Source: DATCLS01 sp036563805 (lineage in GTDB: Bacteria; Actinomycetota; Acidimicrobiia; Acidimicrobiales; VFJN01). From it: 64,000 bases of DNA. Positions 7,633 through 15,361 of the stretch are shown here, one piece after another; within the stretch, counting starts at the first letter, position 1; the number at the start of each line of letters is the position of its first letter. A program made the position numbers and the translations under genes. The notes below the pieces were generated by a model. The model was not told the DNA's origin, did no database searches, and worked only from the letters and a program-made list of their open reading frames with translations. Where the stretch lies: positions 1 to 64,000 of the forward strand of contig DATCLS010000051.1 in the NCBI GenBank assembly GCA_036563805.1, written 5' to 3'.

Positions 7633-9798
7633 ATGCTGCGGAAGAGCTCCGTGCTGCGCCGCGTTCGTGTGCGCCGTCGACCGCTGGGGACGTCCGGGCA
7701 CCAGCCGGGGTCGGACCGCCGCCCCGACCCCGGCCCGGACGGTGGGGCTCCGGCCACCCGGACCATCTCCGGGTCGGCCGGAGCCCCGGGTCGTTCGGAG
7801 CGGGGTGCGACGCCGGCCGGTCGCAGGGGGACGGCCGGCGTCGCACCGGCGGGCGCCGGCCGCCCAGCCCCCGACCGCGCCGGCGCCGAGCGCCTGCACG
7901 CGGACCGCCCGCGCACGAACCGTCCGCGCACGGACCGTCCGCACGCGGACCGCCCGCCTGCGGTCGACGCGCTGTTCCCCCTGGGCACCCGGCTTCTCCT
8001 CTCCGCTGGGGGGATCGTGGTCGGCGTGGCCATGGTGGCATGGTCGGCCACGCTCCCGCCGGGCCGCGACCCATACGTGCTGGCCCACGCCGTGTCCGCC
8101 GCCCCCTACCTGGCCGTCACCGCTGCCTGCGCCGGGCGGGCCCGGCGCCTCGGCCCGCCGGCCTACCGGGGGTTCTGGGCGTGCTGGCTGGCGGCCTGCG
8201 CGGCGAGCGGGGCGGCGACCGCCTCGGCCATCGCCGGCGCCACGGCGCACAACCACGCACTGCTGGCCGTCGACGCCGCCTTCCTCGTGGTGGCGTCGGT
8301 GTTCTGGACCTCGGCGACGATCCGCATGGTGCGGCTGCTGGCCGGCCGGCGGAGCATGTCGGTCGATCTGGTCGACGCCGTGACCGCCCTGGTGGTGCTC
8401 GGCGCGCCGGCGCTGCTGTTCGTGGCCGAGCCGGTGAGCCGGGCCGACGAGACGATCTTCGCCGTGCCGTTCGCAGCGTCGGTCGTGCTGGCGCCCGGCG
8501 TGCTCTACCTGATGGTCGTCAACCTGGTGCACGCCGCCCCGGGCGAGCGGGCGACGCTGGGCTTGGGCATGGCGCTGGGCGTGTGGTTCTCGGTGAGCAT
8601 CACCATGCAACTGGCGCGGGTGGTCGGGGAGGCCGACCTCGACTTGCCGGTGATGGTGGCGGCCCACGTGGTGACGATGAGCCTGATGACGGCGCTGCCG
8701 CTCTGGGCCCACCGGCGGCCGCCGGCCGGGCTGGGCCGGCTCCCGGTGGAGCGCCAGGTCCGGGGCAGCAGCCCGATGCCGTACCTGGCGCTGGCCGTGC
8801 TGCCCGCCCTGGCCGTCTACGTGCTGGTCGTGCGGCGGCAGCCGGCGTGGGGCGTCGAGTTCCTCGTGGTGGTGCTCCTGGTGGTCGTGGCGCTGGGGGC
8901 GGTGCGGCACACGGCGCTCATGGGCGAGTCGCGCCGGCTGTACGGCGAGCTGGGTCGCATGGCCGAGGAGCGGCGCCGCCTGATCGTCGACATGGTGCAG
9001 GCGCTCGAGGCCGACCGCTGCCGCACGGCTACCGAGCTGCACGCCCAGGTGGTGTGGCTGCTGGCCGCGATGGGCACGACCGTCCAGAGCGCGTACGCGG
9101 CCCTGCCGGCCGACGCCGCGCTGACCCTGCGCGAAACGTTCGTCCAGACCCACGGCGAGCTGGGCGACCGGGCCGAGCAGTTCCGCCGGCTGATGCTCGC
9201 CACCCGGCCGCGGATGCCCGTGGCCGCCCCCGACGGCGGCGGGTCGGCGGACGGGGAGGCGGCGGGCGACGACCGCGTGCTGGTGCCGGCGCTGACCGCC
9301 TACGCCTCCGAGCTGTTCCCCGACCCCGACGAGTGCCGGGTGGAGATCCACGTCGAGCCCGGCCTGGAGCTCGACTGGCGGACGACCACGGTGGCGTACC
9401 ACATCGCCCGTGAGGCGCTGCTCAACACGGCCCGCCACGCTCGGGCGTCGGCGGTCGCCGTGCGCGTCGCCGCGCCGGCGGACGGCCCCGGCGGCCTGGT
9501 GGTCGAGGTCAGCGACGACGGCGTCGGGTTCGAGGCGGGCCCGGGCGAGCGGGGCTCTGGCCTGGCGCTGATGGAGCTGTTCGCCGAGCTGGGCGGCGGC
9601 CGGCTGCGCGTCGAGTCCGCTCCGGGGCAGGGCACCCGGGTGCGCGGCGTGCTCAACGCCGACCCCGCCGATCCCGGCGGCCCCGCCCCCGGCCGCGGCC
9701 CCGGCGGCCCGGGCGGCCCGCAGACCCCCGGCGACGACGGCCCGGCCGGCGAGCCGCGGCGCCCCCACCTGCGGCTGGTCGCCTCCGGCCCGGGCTGA
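7633..9798 (+). CDS. Orphan membrane sensor histidine kinase
   Basis: Protein of 721 residues. Residues 1-114 are basic and Pro/Arg-rich and include four pentapeptide units (HADRP RTNRP RTDRP HADRP, 89-108). About eight hydrophobic segments follow from residue 115 to about 430. The dimerisation helix reads DRCRTATELHAQVVWLL: the His is kept but the usual ELHD aspartate is Ala. A HATPase domain follows (N box REALLNTARHA, G1 box SDDGVGF, G2 box GSGLALM). It belongs to the NarL-linked class, yet no response regulator is adjacent. ATG 7633 has a GGGGGGA ribosome-binding site. The C-terminus is Gly/Pro-rich. The signal is unknown. Confidence 0.83.
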   Translation: MLRKSSVLRRVRVRRRPLGTSGHQPGSDRRPDPGPDGGAPATRTISGSAGAPGRSERGATPAGRRGTAGVAPAGAGRPAPDRAGAERLHADRPRTNRPRTDRPHADRPPAVDALFPLGTRLLLSAGGIVVGVAMVAWSATLPPGRDPYVLAHAVSAAPYLAVTAACAGRARRLGPPAYRGFWACWLAACAASGAATASAIAGATAHNHALLAVDAAFLVVASVFWTSATIRMVRLLAGRRSMSVDLVDAVTALVVLGAPALLFVAEPVSRADETIFAVPFAASVVLAPGVLYLMVVNLVHAAPGERATLGLGMALGVWFSVSITMQLARVVGEADLDLPVMVAAHVVTMSLMTALPLWAHRRPPAGLGRLPVERQVRGSSPMPYLALAVLPALAVYVLVVRRQPAWGVEFLVVVLLVVVALGAVRHTALMGESRRLYGELGRMAEERRRLIVDMVQALEADRCRTATELHAQVVWLLAAMGTTVQSAYAALPADAALTLRETFVQTHGELGDRAEQFRRLMLATRPRMPVAAPDGGGSADGEAAGDDRVLVPALTAYASELFPDPDECRVEIHVEPGLELDWRTTTVAYHIAREALLNTARHARASAVAVRVAAPADGPGGLVVEVSDDGVGFEAGPGERGSGLALMELFAELGGGRLRVESAPGQGTRVRGVLNADPADPGGPAPGRGPGGPGGPQTPGDDGPAGEPRRPHLRLVASGPG

Positions 9799-9960
9799 CG
9801 ACCGTGCCCGGGGCCGGCCCCCTGCCCCCTCGCTGATCCGTCCCTGACCCGCCTCTGACCTGCGCCTGACCGCCAGCGATCGTGCCACCGAGTGGCCCCC
9901 CGGCGGTCCCGCGGAGCGGCGGCTGGCGGGCCTGACTACCGACGGTCCCTGCTCCGAGGA
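9799..9960. other. Intergenic region without identifiable gene
   Basis: Downstream of the kinase gene there is a degenerate CTGACC-rich stretch (several short CTGACC/CCTGAC copies at about 9834-9870). No coding potential or hairpin of note was seen. It is followed directly by the promoter of the esterase gene. Confidence 0.4.
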
Positions 9961-9990
9961 TTGGTATTTACTGACGCGTCAGTCTATAGT
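9961..9990 (+). promoter_or_regulatory. Promoter with a 14-bp operator palindrome in its spacer
   Basis: TTGGTA (-35, 9961-9966) and TATAGT (-10, 9985-9990) are 18 bp apart. Between them lies a perfect 14-bp palindrome, ACTGACGCGTCAGT (9970-9983). A repressor bound there would block RNA polymerase. The patch is far more AT-rich than its surroundings. It reads toward the cutinase-like gene, with predicted transcription start near 9997. Confidence 0.7.
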
Positions 9991-10052
9991 GATTTTCGCC
10001 AAGGACCCGTCCTTCTGGGGTGGGCGGACATGGCCCTGAGGGGGAGATGCAC

Positions 10053-11039
10053 ATGAGACTGAGATCGATCGTCGCCTCGGCCGGGGGAGGGCTCGCCGTC
10101 GTCGCGCTGGCGCTGGCCAGCCTCGTCGCCAGCCCGACCGCCGCCGGCGCCCAGAGCAACCCGTACGAGCGGGGGCCCGACCCGACGGCGTCGTCCATCC
10201 GGGCGTCGCGGGGCCCCTTCGCCACGTCGTCGACCGCGGCCATCGGGGTCTCGGGCTTCGGTGGCGGCCGCGTCTACTACCCGACGACCACCAGCGAGGG
10301 GACGTTCGGGGCGGTCATCATCGCCCCCGGCTTCACGGCCGGCTCCGAGGCCTATCTGACGCTCGCCCAGCGGGTGGCGTCGCATGGCTTCGTCGCCTTC
10401 GCCATCGACACCAACACCCGGTTCGACTTCCCCGACTCGCGGGGGCGCCAGATCCTGGCGGCCGTCGACTGGCTGACCCAGCGGAGCTCGGTGCGCGACC
10501 GCATCGACGCCTCGCGGGTGGCGGTGTCCGGCCACTCCATGGGCGGCGGCGGCACCCTGGCCGCGGCCAACTCGCGGCCGAGCCTCCGGGCGGCGGTGGC
10601 GCTCCAGCCGTGGCACACCACCAAGAGCTGGAGCCGCCTCCAGGTGCCGACGATGATCATCGGCGCCCAGAACGACACCGTGGCCCCGGTGGCGTCGCAC
10701 TCTGAGCCCTTCTACAACAGCATCCCGGCCAGCACCGAGAAGGCGTACGTCGAGCTGCGGGGTGAGTCGCACTTCGCCGGCAACACCAACCCTGACGACC
10801 AGGGTGCGGCCATGGTCACCTGGCTCAAGCGCTACGTCGACAACGACACCCGCTACGAGCCGTTCATGTGCCCGCCGCCCTCGAGTCTCGACTACTCGGA
10901 GTGGCGCCACACCTGCCCCGGCGGGGACCAGGGCAGTGGTGGCAGCGGTGGCGGTGGAACGCCCGGCACGCCTCCCAGCGAGGAATGCGAGTGGTGGGAG
11001 TGGTGGTGCTCGACGAGCGCCCGCACTGACGCCGCCTGA
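10053..11039 (+). CDS. Secreted cutinase/PET-hydrolase-like esterase with Trp-rich tail
   Basis: Protein of 328 residues. Residues 1-33 form a signal peptide (MRLRSIVASA... ending PTAAGA). The mature enzyme starts SNPYERGPDPT, as in Thermobifida cutinases, and aligns by eye along its length with TfCut2 and LCC. Predicted triad: Ser162 (GHSMG), Asp208 (AQND), His240 (ESHF). Trp187 (QPWH), Met163 and Phe241 match known polyesterase cleft residues. Phe94 stands where TfCut2 and LCC have Tyr. Cys273-Cys288 match the conserved C-terminal disulfide. The protein then adds a Gly/Ser linker and an unusual tail, ECEWWEWWCS. It probably hydrolyses cutin-like or other polyesters; activity on PET is not shown. 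GGGGAG precedes ATG 10053. Confidence 0.9.
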   Translation: MRLRSIVASAGGGLAVVALALASLVASPTAAGAQSNPYERGPDPTASSIRASRGPFATSSTAAIGVSGFGGGRVYYPTTTSEGTFGAVIIAPGFTAGSEAYLTLAQRVASHGFVAFAIDTNTRFDFPDSRGRQILAAVDWLTQRSSVRDRIDASRVAVSGHSMGGGGTLAAANSRPSLRAAVALQPWHTTKSWSRLQVPTMIIGAQNDTVAPVASHSEPFYNSIPASTEKAYVELRGESHFAGNTNPDDQGAAMVTWLKRYVDNDTRYEPFMCPPPSSLDYSEWRHTCPGGDQGSGGSGGGGTPGTPPSEECEWWEWWCSTSARTDAA

Positions 11040-11078
11040 TCTTCCGAGATCGCCGCAGGCCCCGCGGTGAACGCCGAT

Positions 11079-11117
11079 GGCACGGGCCGTCCTACCCGGT
11101 GATGGACGGCCCGTGCC
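11079..11117. terminator. Perfect 14-bp-stem hairpin between convergent genes
   Basis: GGCACGGGCCGTCC (11079-11092) and GGACGGCCCGTGCC (11104-11117) are perfect complements with an 11-base loop. The stem includes the 3' end of the PaaX-like gene and lies 40 bp after the esterase stop. It is a likely bidirectional terminator, without a T-tract. Confidence 0.6.
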
Positions 11118-12126
11118 TGGCGGCGCGCTCGGGCGCCGGTGGATCGCCGCCCCCGCTGGCCCGCCCGGGGTCGGCGTCGGCGCGTCCGGGGGCACCGCCG
11201 TCGGGGGCGCCAGCTCCGGGAGCACCGGCGATCTCGTCCACCCGGTGGTGGCGGGGGCCGTCGGCCCCGTCGAGGCCGTCGGCGCCACCGCCAGCGGCCG
11301 CCACCAGCTCCCGGACCCGCAGCTCGGCCAGAGGGCCGAGGGCGTCGTAGGCCTCGACGAAGCGGGCCCGGGCCGTGTTCCGGGGCCAGTCGGCCGGCAG
11401 CAGCTCGTCGGGTAGCTGGGGGTCGGTCAGGGCCAGGGCCCGCCACCGCCGCATCAGCTCGGTGCGGGCCACCAGTGCCTCGGCCGCCGGGATGGCGCGG
11501 CCGTCCAGCCGCTCCTGGATGCCGCCCACCAGGGCGATGAGCTCGTCGTAGCGCCGGCGAAGCGCCGGCAGGTCCCAGGCGTCGACCAGCGACACGCCCG
11601 TCGGCCGGGGCACGTGGGTGGCCCGCAGCACGACGGCGTCGGCGATACCGAGATCGGTCAGGCAGCGGTCGAGCGCCTCCAGCGGGGCGTGGGGGGTGAT
11701 CCAGAGGCCGTCGAACAGCGTCCCCAGCCCGAGCGCCCGGAGGCGCTTGCGCAGGACGGGGCGCAGGTGGCCGTCGGACTCCGGCACCGAGAACGCCACG
11801 CACGTCCAGCGGCCGTCCCAGGCCACGGGCTCTGCGCCGAAGCGCATGAGGCGCCGGCCCTGCTCGGCGGCCGCATCGAGCAGCTGCCGGGCCAGGCGGT
11901 AGGCGGTGTGGCGTCCCCGGCGCACGACCTCGAGGCGCCCCTTGCGAGCCTGGCGGCTGAGGGCCGCCCGGGCGGCGTCGGCTCCCACGCCGAACTCGCC
12001 CAGCAGCCGCACCAGCGCGGCCGACGGGATGTAGGCCCGGCTGTGGAACCAGTAGTCGCCCAGCAGGGTGGGGAGCAGCTCGGACGCCGGCGCGGTCCGT
12101 GGTTCCCGGTCGCTCACGGTCCCCAT
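11092..12126 (-). CDS. PaaX-family transcriptional regulator
   Basis: Protein of 344 residues. The N-terminal winged-helix part reads LLPTLLGDYWFHSRAYIPSA, then LVRLLGEFGVGADAARAALSRQARKG, the standard PaaX pattern. The middle domain (WDGRWTCVAFSVPES...) and the C-terminal part (RTELMRRWRALALTDPQLP) also fit. The last 60 residues are Gly/Ala/Pro-rich. PaaX proteins sense aryl-CoA or related thioesters, classically phenylacetyl-CoA, and repress catabolic genes. No phenylacetate genes are visible here. It sits between two secreted hydrolase genes and is divergent from the second, so control of these is the natural guess. ATG 12126; a GTG at 12117 is an alternative. Confidence 0.85.
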   Translation of the reverse strand: MGTVSDREPRTAPASELLPTLLGDYWFHSRAYIPSAALVRLLGEFGVGADAARAALSRQARKGRLEVVRRGRHTAYRLARQLLDAAAEQGRRLMRFGAEPVAWDGRWTCVAFSVPESDGHLRPVLRKRLRALGLGTLFDGLWITPHAPLEALDRCLTDLGIADAVVLRATHVPRPTGVSLVDAWDLPALRRRYDELIALVGGIQERLDGRAIPAAEALVARTELMRRWRALALTDPQLPDELLPADWPRNTARARFVEAYDALGPLAELRVRELVAAAGGGADGLDGADGPRHHRVDEIAGAPGAGAPDGGAPGRADADPGRASGGGDPPAPERAARHGPSITG

Positions 12127-12362
12127 GACAGCCGATCAGCGCGCGGCGAGCACATGTGACAACACCACACCCGATCGGGCGAGAAAAAGTCAACAAAACC
12201 CTTGAACTGGGCGCGGGCGTCGTTCAGACTCATCCCGAGGCGTCGTCCCCCGGGCTGGGGAGATCCGGTCGGCGACGCCGGTGGGCGATTTATGCAACCG
12301 CCGGGGCCGCGGGCACGCTCCGGCGCGCCCGCGCCCCGCGCACGAGGGGAGGGGTTCGTCCC

Positions 12363-13490
12363 ATGCGAAGAACAGCGATCATCGACCCACGGGTGGGGTG
12401 GCGACGGCTGCTGCCGGCCCTCGCCGCGGCCGTGCTGGCCCTCACCGCGGTGGCGGCCGTCGGCGGCTTCGGCTCCGTGCCCGCGGAGGCCCAGTCGGCC
12501 GACTGCGTCACCGCCTCCAACCTCGATCACATCGAGGCCGGACGGGCCACCCAGAGCCTCGCCTTCGCCCGGGCCGTCGGCTCGAACGACTTCCTCGGGC
12601 TGGTGTGGTCGACGACCTCGCTGCAGCGCGACGGCTCGGGGTGGCGGCGCGTGGACCGGTGCGGGCCTCCCGGCTCCAGCACGACCACGAGCACGAGCGT
12701 GCCCGGGGGCGGCGGAGACCGGCCACCGCTGTCCGAGCGCTACCAGGCCATGTACGAGACCGACCCGCGTCTGCCCCGCCACACGGTGTACCGGCCCCGG
12801 AACCTCGACCAGGTGACCGAGCCCATGCCGATCGTGGTGTGGGGCAACGGCGCCTGCAGCGCCAACGGCACGTGGTTCCAGGAGTTCCTGACGCCGCTGG
12901 CGGCCCACGGCGTGCTCGTGATCGCCAACGGCACGCCGAACGGGTCGGGCACCACAAACTCGGACATGCTGATCGACGCCATCGACTGGGCGGTGGCCGA
13001 GAACAGTCGGCCCGGAAGCAAGTACCAGGGCCGCCTCGACACCGACGCCATCGCGGCCATGGGTCAGTCGTGCGGCGGCCTCGAGGCGATCGACGCCAGC
13101 CGCGACGTCCGGGTCGACTCGACGGTGCTGTGGAACAGCGGCATCTTCTCGAGCGGCGGCCTCGGCGGCGTGGACAAGAGCGCCCTGCAGCGGCTGCACG
13201 CCCCGGTGGCGTGGTTCACCGGCGGCCGGTCGGACATCGCCTACGGCAACGCGGTGGACGACTACCAGCGGGTGCCGTCCCGCGTGCCCGCGGTGTTGGG
13301 CCACTACGACAACGTCGGCCACACGGGGCTGTTCACCAACCCCGAGGTGGAACGGCACATCGTGACCGTGGCCGCCCAGTGGCTCGACGCCACCCTGTAC
13401 GACAACGCCCAGGCGCGGTCGCAGTTCGTGGGCCAGAACTGCGGCCTGTGCTCCGGGACGCCGTGGGAGATCCAGTCGAAGAACTGGTGA
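12363..13490 (+). CDS. Secreted alpha/beta-hydrolase with N-terminal Cys-bounded accessory domain
   Basis: Protein of 375 residues with a signal peptide (residues 1-44, ending PAEAQS). Residues 48-100 form a small domain bounded by Cys48 and Cys100 (CVTASNLDHIEAGRA...GSNDFLGL...); similar A-N-x-x-H-x-x-A-G-R-A modules are attached to extracellular PHB depolymerases and esterases, usually at the C-terminus. A Ser/Thr/Gly linker (101-120) follows, then an alpha/beta-hydrolase with nucleophile Ser236 (GQSCGG), probable acid Asp291 (GRSD) and His320. Cys360 and Cys363 lie near the end. ATG 12363 has a GGGGAGGGG box. It is probably an extracellular esterase or depolymerase; the substrate is not known. 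Confidence 0.75.
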   Translation: MRRTAIIDPRVGWRRLLPALAAAVLALTAVAAVGGFGSVPAEAQSADCVTASNLDHIEAGRATQSLAFARAVGSNDFLGLVWSTTSLQRDGSGWRRVDRCGPPGSSTTTSTSVPGGGGDRPPLSERYQAMYETDPRLPRHTVYRPRNLDQVTEPMPIVVWGNGACSANGTWFQEFLTPLAAHGVLVIANGTPNGSGTTNSDMLIDAIDWAVAENSRPGSKYQGRLDTDAIAAMGQSCGGLEAIDASRDVRVDSTVLWNSGIFSSGGLGGVDKSALQRLHAPVAWFTGGRSDIAYGNAVDDYQRVPSRVPAVLGHYDNVGHTGLFTNPEVERHIVTVAAQWLDATLYDNAQARSQFVGQNCGLCSGTPWEIQSKNW

Positions 13491-13510
13491 CGGCGGACCG
13501 TGACGGGCGT

Positions 13511-13550
13511 CCGTGCCCGGGGCATCGAACATACGATGCCCCGGGCATGG
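13511..13550 (+). other. Very strong hairpin enclosing the next start codon
   Basis: TGCCCGGGGCATCG (13514-13527) and CGATGCCCCGGGCA (13534-13547) are perfect complements around the loop AACATA. With one G-U pair the stem extends to 17 bp (13511-13550). It begins 20 bp after the hydrolase stop, so it may be that gene's terminator, but it also contains the ATG of the LLM gene. Confidence 0.6.
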
Positions 13551-14707
13551 CACCGTCCGCTCCGACCTCGCCGACCACGCCGACCGGCACCGACCCGGGT
13601 GGATCGTCACCGACCGGGCCCGTGCCGGCGGCGCCGCAGCTCAACGAGATCGGCTTCTACGCGTTGGCCGGGGCGCCCCAGTCGCCGGCCGAGCTGCTCG
13701 ACGAGGTGGCAGCGGCCGAGGCCGCCGGGCTGGGTAGCGCCTTCATCTCCGAGCGCTTCAACATCAAGGAGGCGGTGACGCTGTCCGGCGCCGCCGGCGC
13801 CGCCTCCCGCACGCTCGGCATCGCCACGGCCGCCACCAACCACAACACCCGCCACCCGGTCGTGACCGCCTCCTACGCCACGACGATGCACAGGCTCACC
13901 GGCGGGCGGTTCACGCTGGGCCTCGGCCGGGGGATCGCCCCGCTGTTCGACGCCTACGGCCTGCCCCGGATCACCACCGCCCAGCTCGAGGACTTCGTTG
14001 GCCTGATGCGCCGCCTGTTCCGGGGCGAGGTGATCCTGGGCCACGACGGGCCCGCCGGGTCGTACCCGGTCCTCCACCTCGACTCGTCGTTCGACGAGGA
14101 CATCCCGATCGGGTTCGTGGCGTTCGGGCCCAACTCGCTGGCCTTCGCCGGCCGGTCCGTCGACATGGTCGTGCTCCACACGTTCTTCACCGACGAGACC
14201 ACGGCGCGGTGCGTGCGGACCGTGCGCCGGGCGGCCGAGGAGGCGGGCCGCGACCCGGCGGACGTGCGGATCTGGTCGTGCTACGCCACCGTGCACGACG
14301 GCCTGCCCGAGGAGCTGCGCCTCCGCAAGACGGTGGGGCGGATGGCCACCTACCTGCAGGGCTACGGCGACCTGCTGGTCGAGACGAACGGCTGGGACCC
14401 GGCGGTGCTGGCCCGGTTCCGGGCCGACGAGGTCGTGTCGACGTTCCCTGGGGCCATCGACGCCAAGGCCGACACCGCCACCCTGGAGCACATCGCCACG
14501 CTTATCCCCAACGAGTGGCTCGAGCCGGCCGCCACCGGCAGCCCGCAGCGCTGCGCCGAGCGGGTGCTGGCCCAGTTCGACCTCGGAGTCGACGGCGTGA
14601 TCATGCATGGGGCCACGCCGGACGAGCTCGCGCCGGTGATCGAGGCCTACCGGGCCATCCGGCCGGCCGGCCGGTTCGACGGCCTCGACCCCAACCCCGG
14701 CCGCTGA
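13547..14707 (+). CDS. LLM-class F420-dependent oxidoreductase
   Basis: Protein of up to 386 residues, luciferase-like monooxygenase fold. The first strand is LNEIGFYALAGAP, followed by GLGSAFISERFNIKEA and the cofactor-binding GGRFTLGLGRGIAPLFDAYG. The C-terminal AERVLAQFDLGVDGVIMHGATPDEL is typical of F420-linked members. The first 25 residues (Pro/Thr/Ser/Gly-rich) are not part of the fold. ATG 13547 lies inside the stem of a strong hairpin, which would hinder ribosome access unless transcription starts within it; GTG 13622, just before the conserved domain, is a good alternative start. The substrate is unknown. Confidence 0.82.
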   Translation: MAPSAPTSPTTPTGTDPGGSSPTGPVPAAPQLNEIGFYALAGAPQSPAELLDEVAAAEAAGLGSAFISERFNIKEAVTLSGAAGAASRTLGIATAATNHNTRHPVVTASYATTMHRLTGGRFTLGLGRGIAPLFDAYGLPRITTAQLEDFVGLMRRLFRGEVILGHDGPAGSYPVLHLDSSFDEDIPIGFVAFGPNSLAFAGRSVDMVVLHTFFTDETTARCVRTVRRAAEEAGRDPADVRIWSCYATVHDGLPEELRLRKTVGRMATYLQGYGDLLVETNGWDPAVLARFRADEVVSTFPGAIDAKADTATLEHIATLIPNEWLEPAATGSPQRCAERVLAQFDLGVDGVIMHGATPDELAPVIEAYRAIRPAGRFDGLDPNPGR

Positions 14708-14726
14708 CGGATCGGCGCCCGGCGGG

Positions 14727-15215
14727 TCAGGCGTCCGCGCGCCACGTCAGGAGGCGGCCCTCGCCGGTCAGCATCAGCGACCCGTCCATGAGCCGCAGCG
14801 CGAAGGGCGCCAGGCGCAGGCAACCGAACGCCGGGGACAGGGGGCCGTCCTTCCAGACCGGGATGATGGCGGGGTCGTAGCCCACCGGCTCCGGGGCCTC
14901 GGCGAACGTGGTCCACACCTCCTGGCGGCCGGCCTCGTCGAGGATCCACTCGGCCCGGCAGTCGGCCCGGCAGGTGTCCTGGTCGGGCGCCCAGTAGTTG
15001 ACCGAGACGTACGGCGTGCGGTCGAGGTCGCGCCGCTTGGGCGACAGCGGCGAGGTGGCGATCACCCCGGTCAGCGTCGTGCCGTCCCACTCCCAGTAGG
15101 GGTGGAGGATGCGGGTGCGGGGCCGGCCGTCGGGGCCGACGGTCCCCACGGTCGCCCACACGATGCGGTGGGCCATGGCGACGAACGCGGGGGCGATCTC
15201 CTGGAGCTCGGTCAT
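14727..15215 (-). CDS. Pyridoxamine 5'-phosphate oxidase-like (PPOX) flavin/F420-binding protein
   Basis: Protein of 162 residues with a split beta-barrel pattern: ATVGTVGPDGRPRTRILHPYWEWDG is the usual first hairpin with the cofactor-contacting Arg-rich turn, followed by ATSPLSPKRRDLDRTPYVSVNYW. Proteins of this superfamily bind FMN, F420 or haem; the low length and context in an F420-rich region suggest F420 or FMN. ATG 15215 is preferred to GTG 15233 because the extra residues are only Ala/Ser. It lies divergent from the SDR gene at 15358. Function beyond cofactor binding is not predictable. Confidence 0.72.
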   Translation of the reverse strand: MTELQEIAPAFVAMAHRIVWATVGTVGPDGRPRTRILHPYWEWDGTTLTGVIATSPLSPKRRDLDRTPYVSVNYWAPDQDTCRADCRAEWILDEAGRQEVWTTFAEAPEPVGYDPAIIPVWKDGPLSPAFGCLRLAPFALRLMDGSLMLTGEGRLLTWRADA

Positions 15216-15310
15216 GGCCGCTGAGGCTGCCACACCGGTGGCTGCGGCCGCCGGCCCGGCGGGGCCATGGCTGGCGGCGCCCGCCGGGTGCGGACCTGAC
15301 CGGGGCCGCC

Positions 15311-15361
15311 TAACGGCGTTACGGTCCTGGCATGGGCAACGGCGTTACGGCACTGGCATGA
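15311..15361 (+). repeat. 26-bp tandem duplication across the SDR start codon
   Basis: AACGGCGTTACGG-N2-CTGGCATG occurs at 15312-15334 and again at 15338-15360, offset 26 bp. Both copies contain an ATG (15332 and 15358), only the second being in frame. The first copy also forms TAACG-G-CGTTA (15311-15321), an 11-bp inverted repeat related to the half-sites of the TetR operator at 5107. Confidence 0.8.

Noticed and set aside
6772..9888. Open frame of 1038 codons opposite the histidine kinase
   Set aside because: Composition is His/Gln/Arg-rich and lacks any family pattern, whereas the plus-strand kinase has all ATPase motifs.
12151..12158. CACATGTG as a PaaX operator
   Set aside because: An 8-bp palindrome near the PaaX start is too short to support a site, and no matching copy was found near the other genes.
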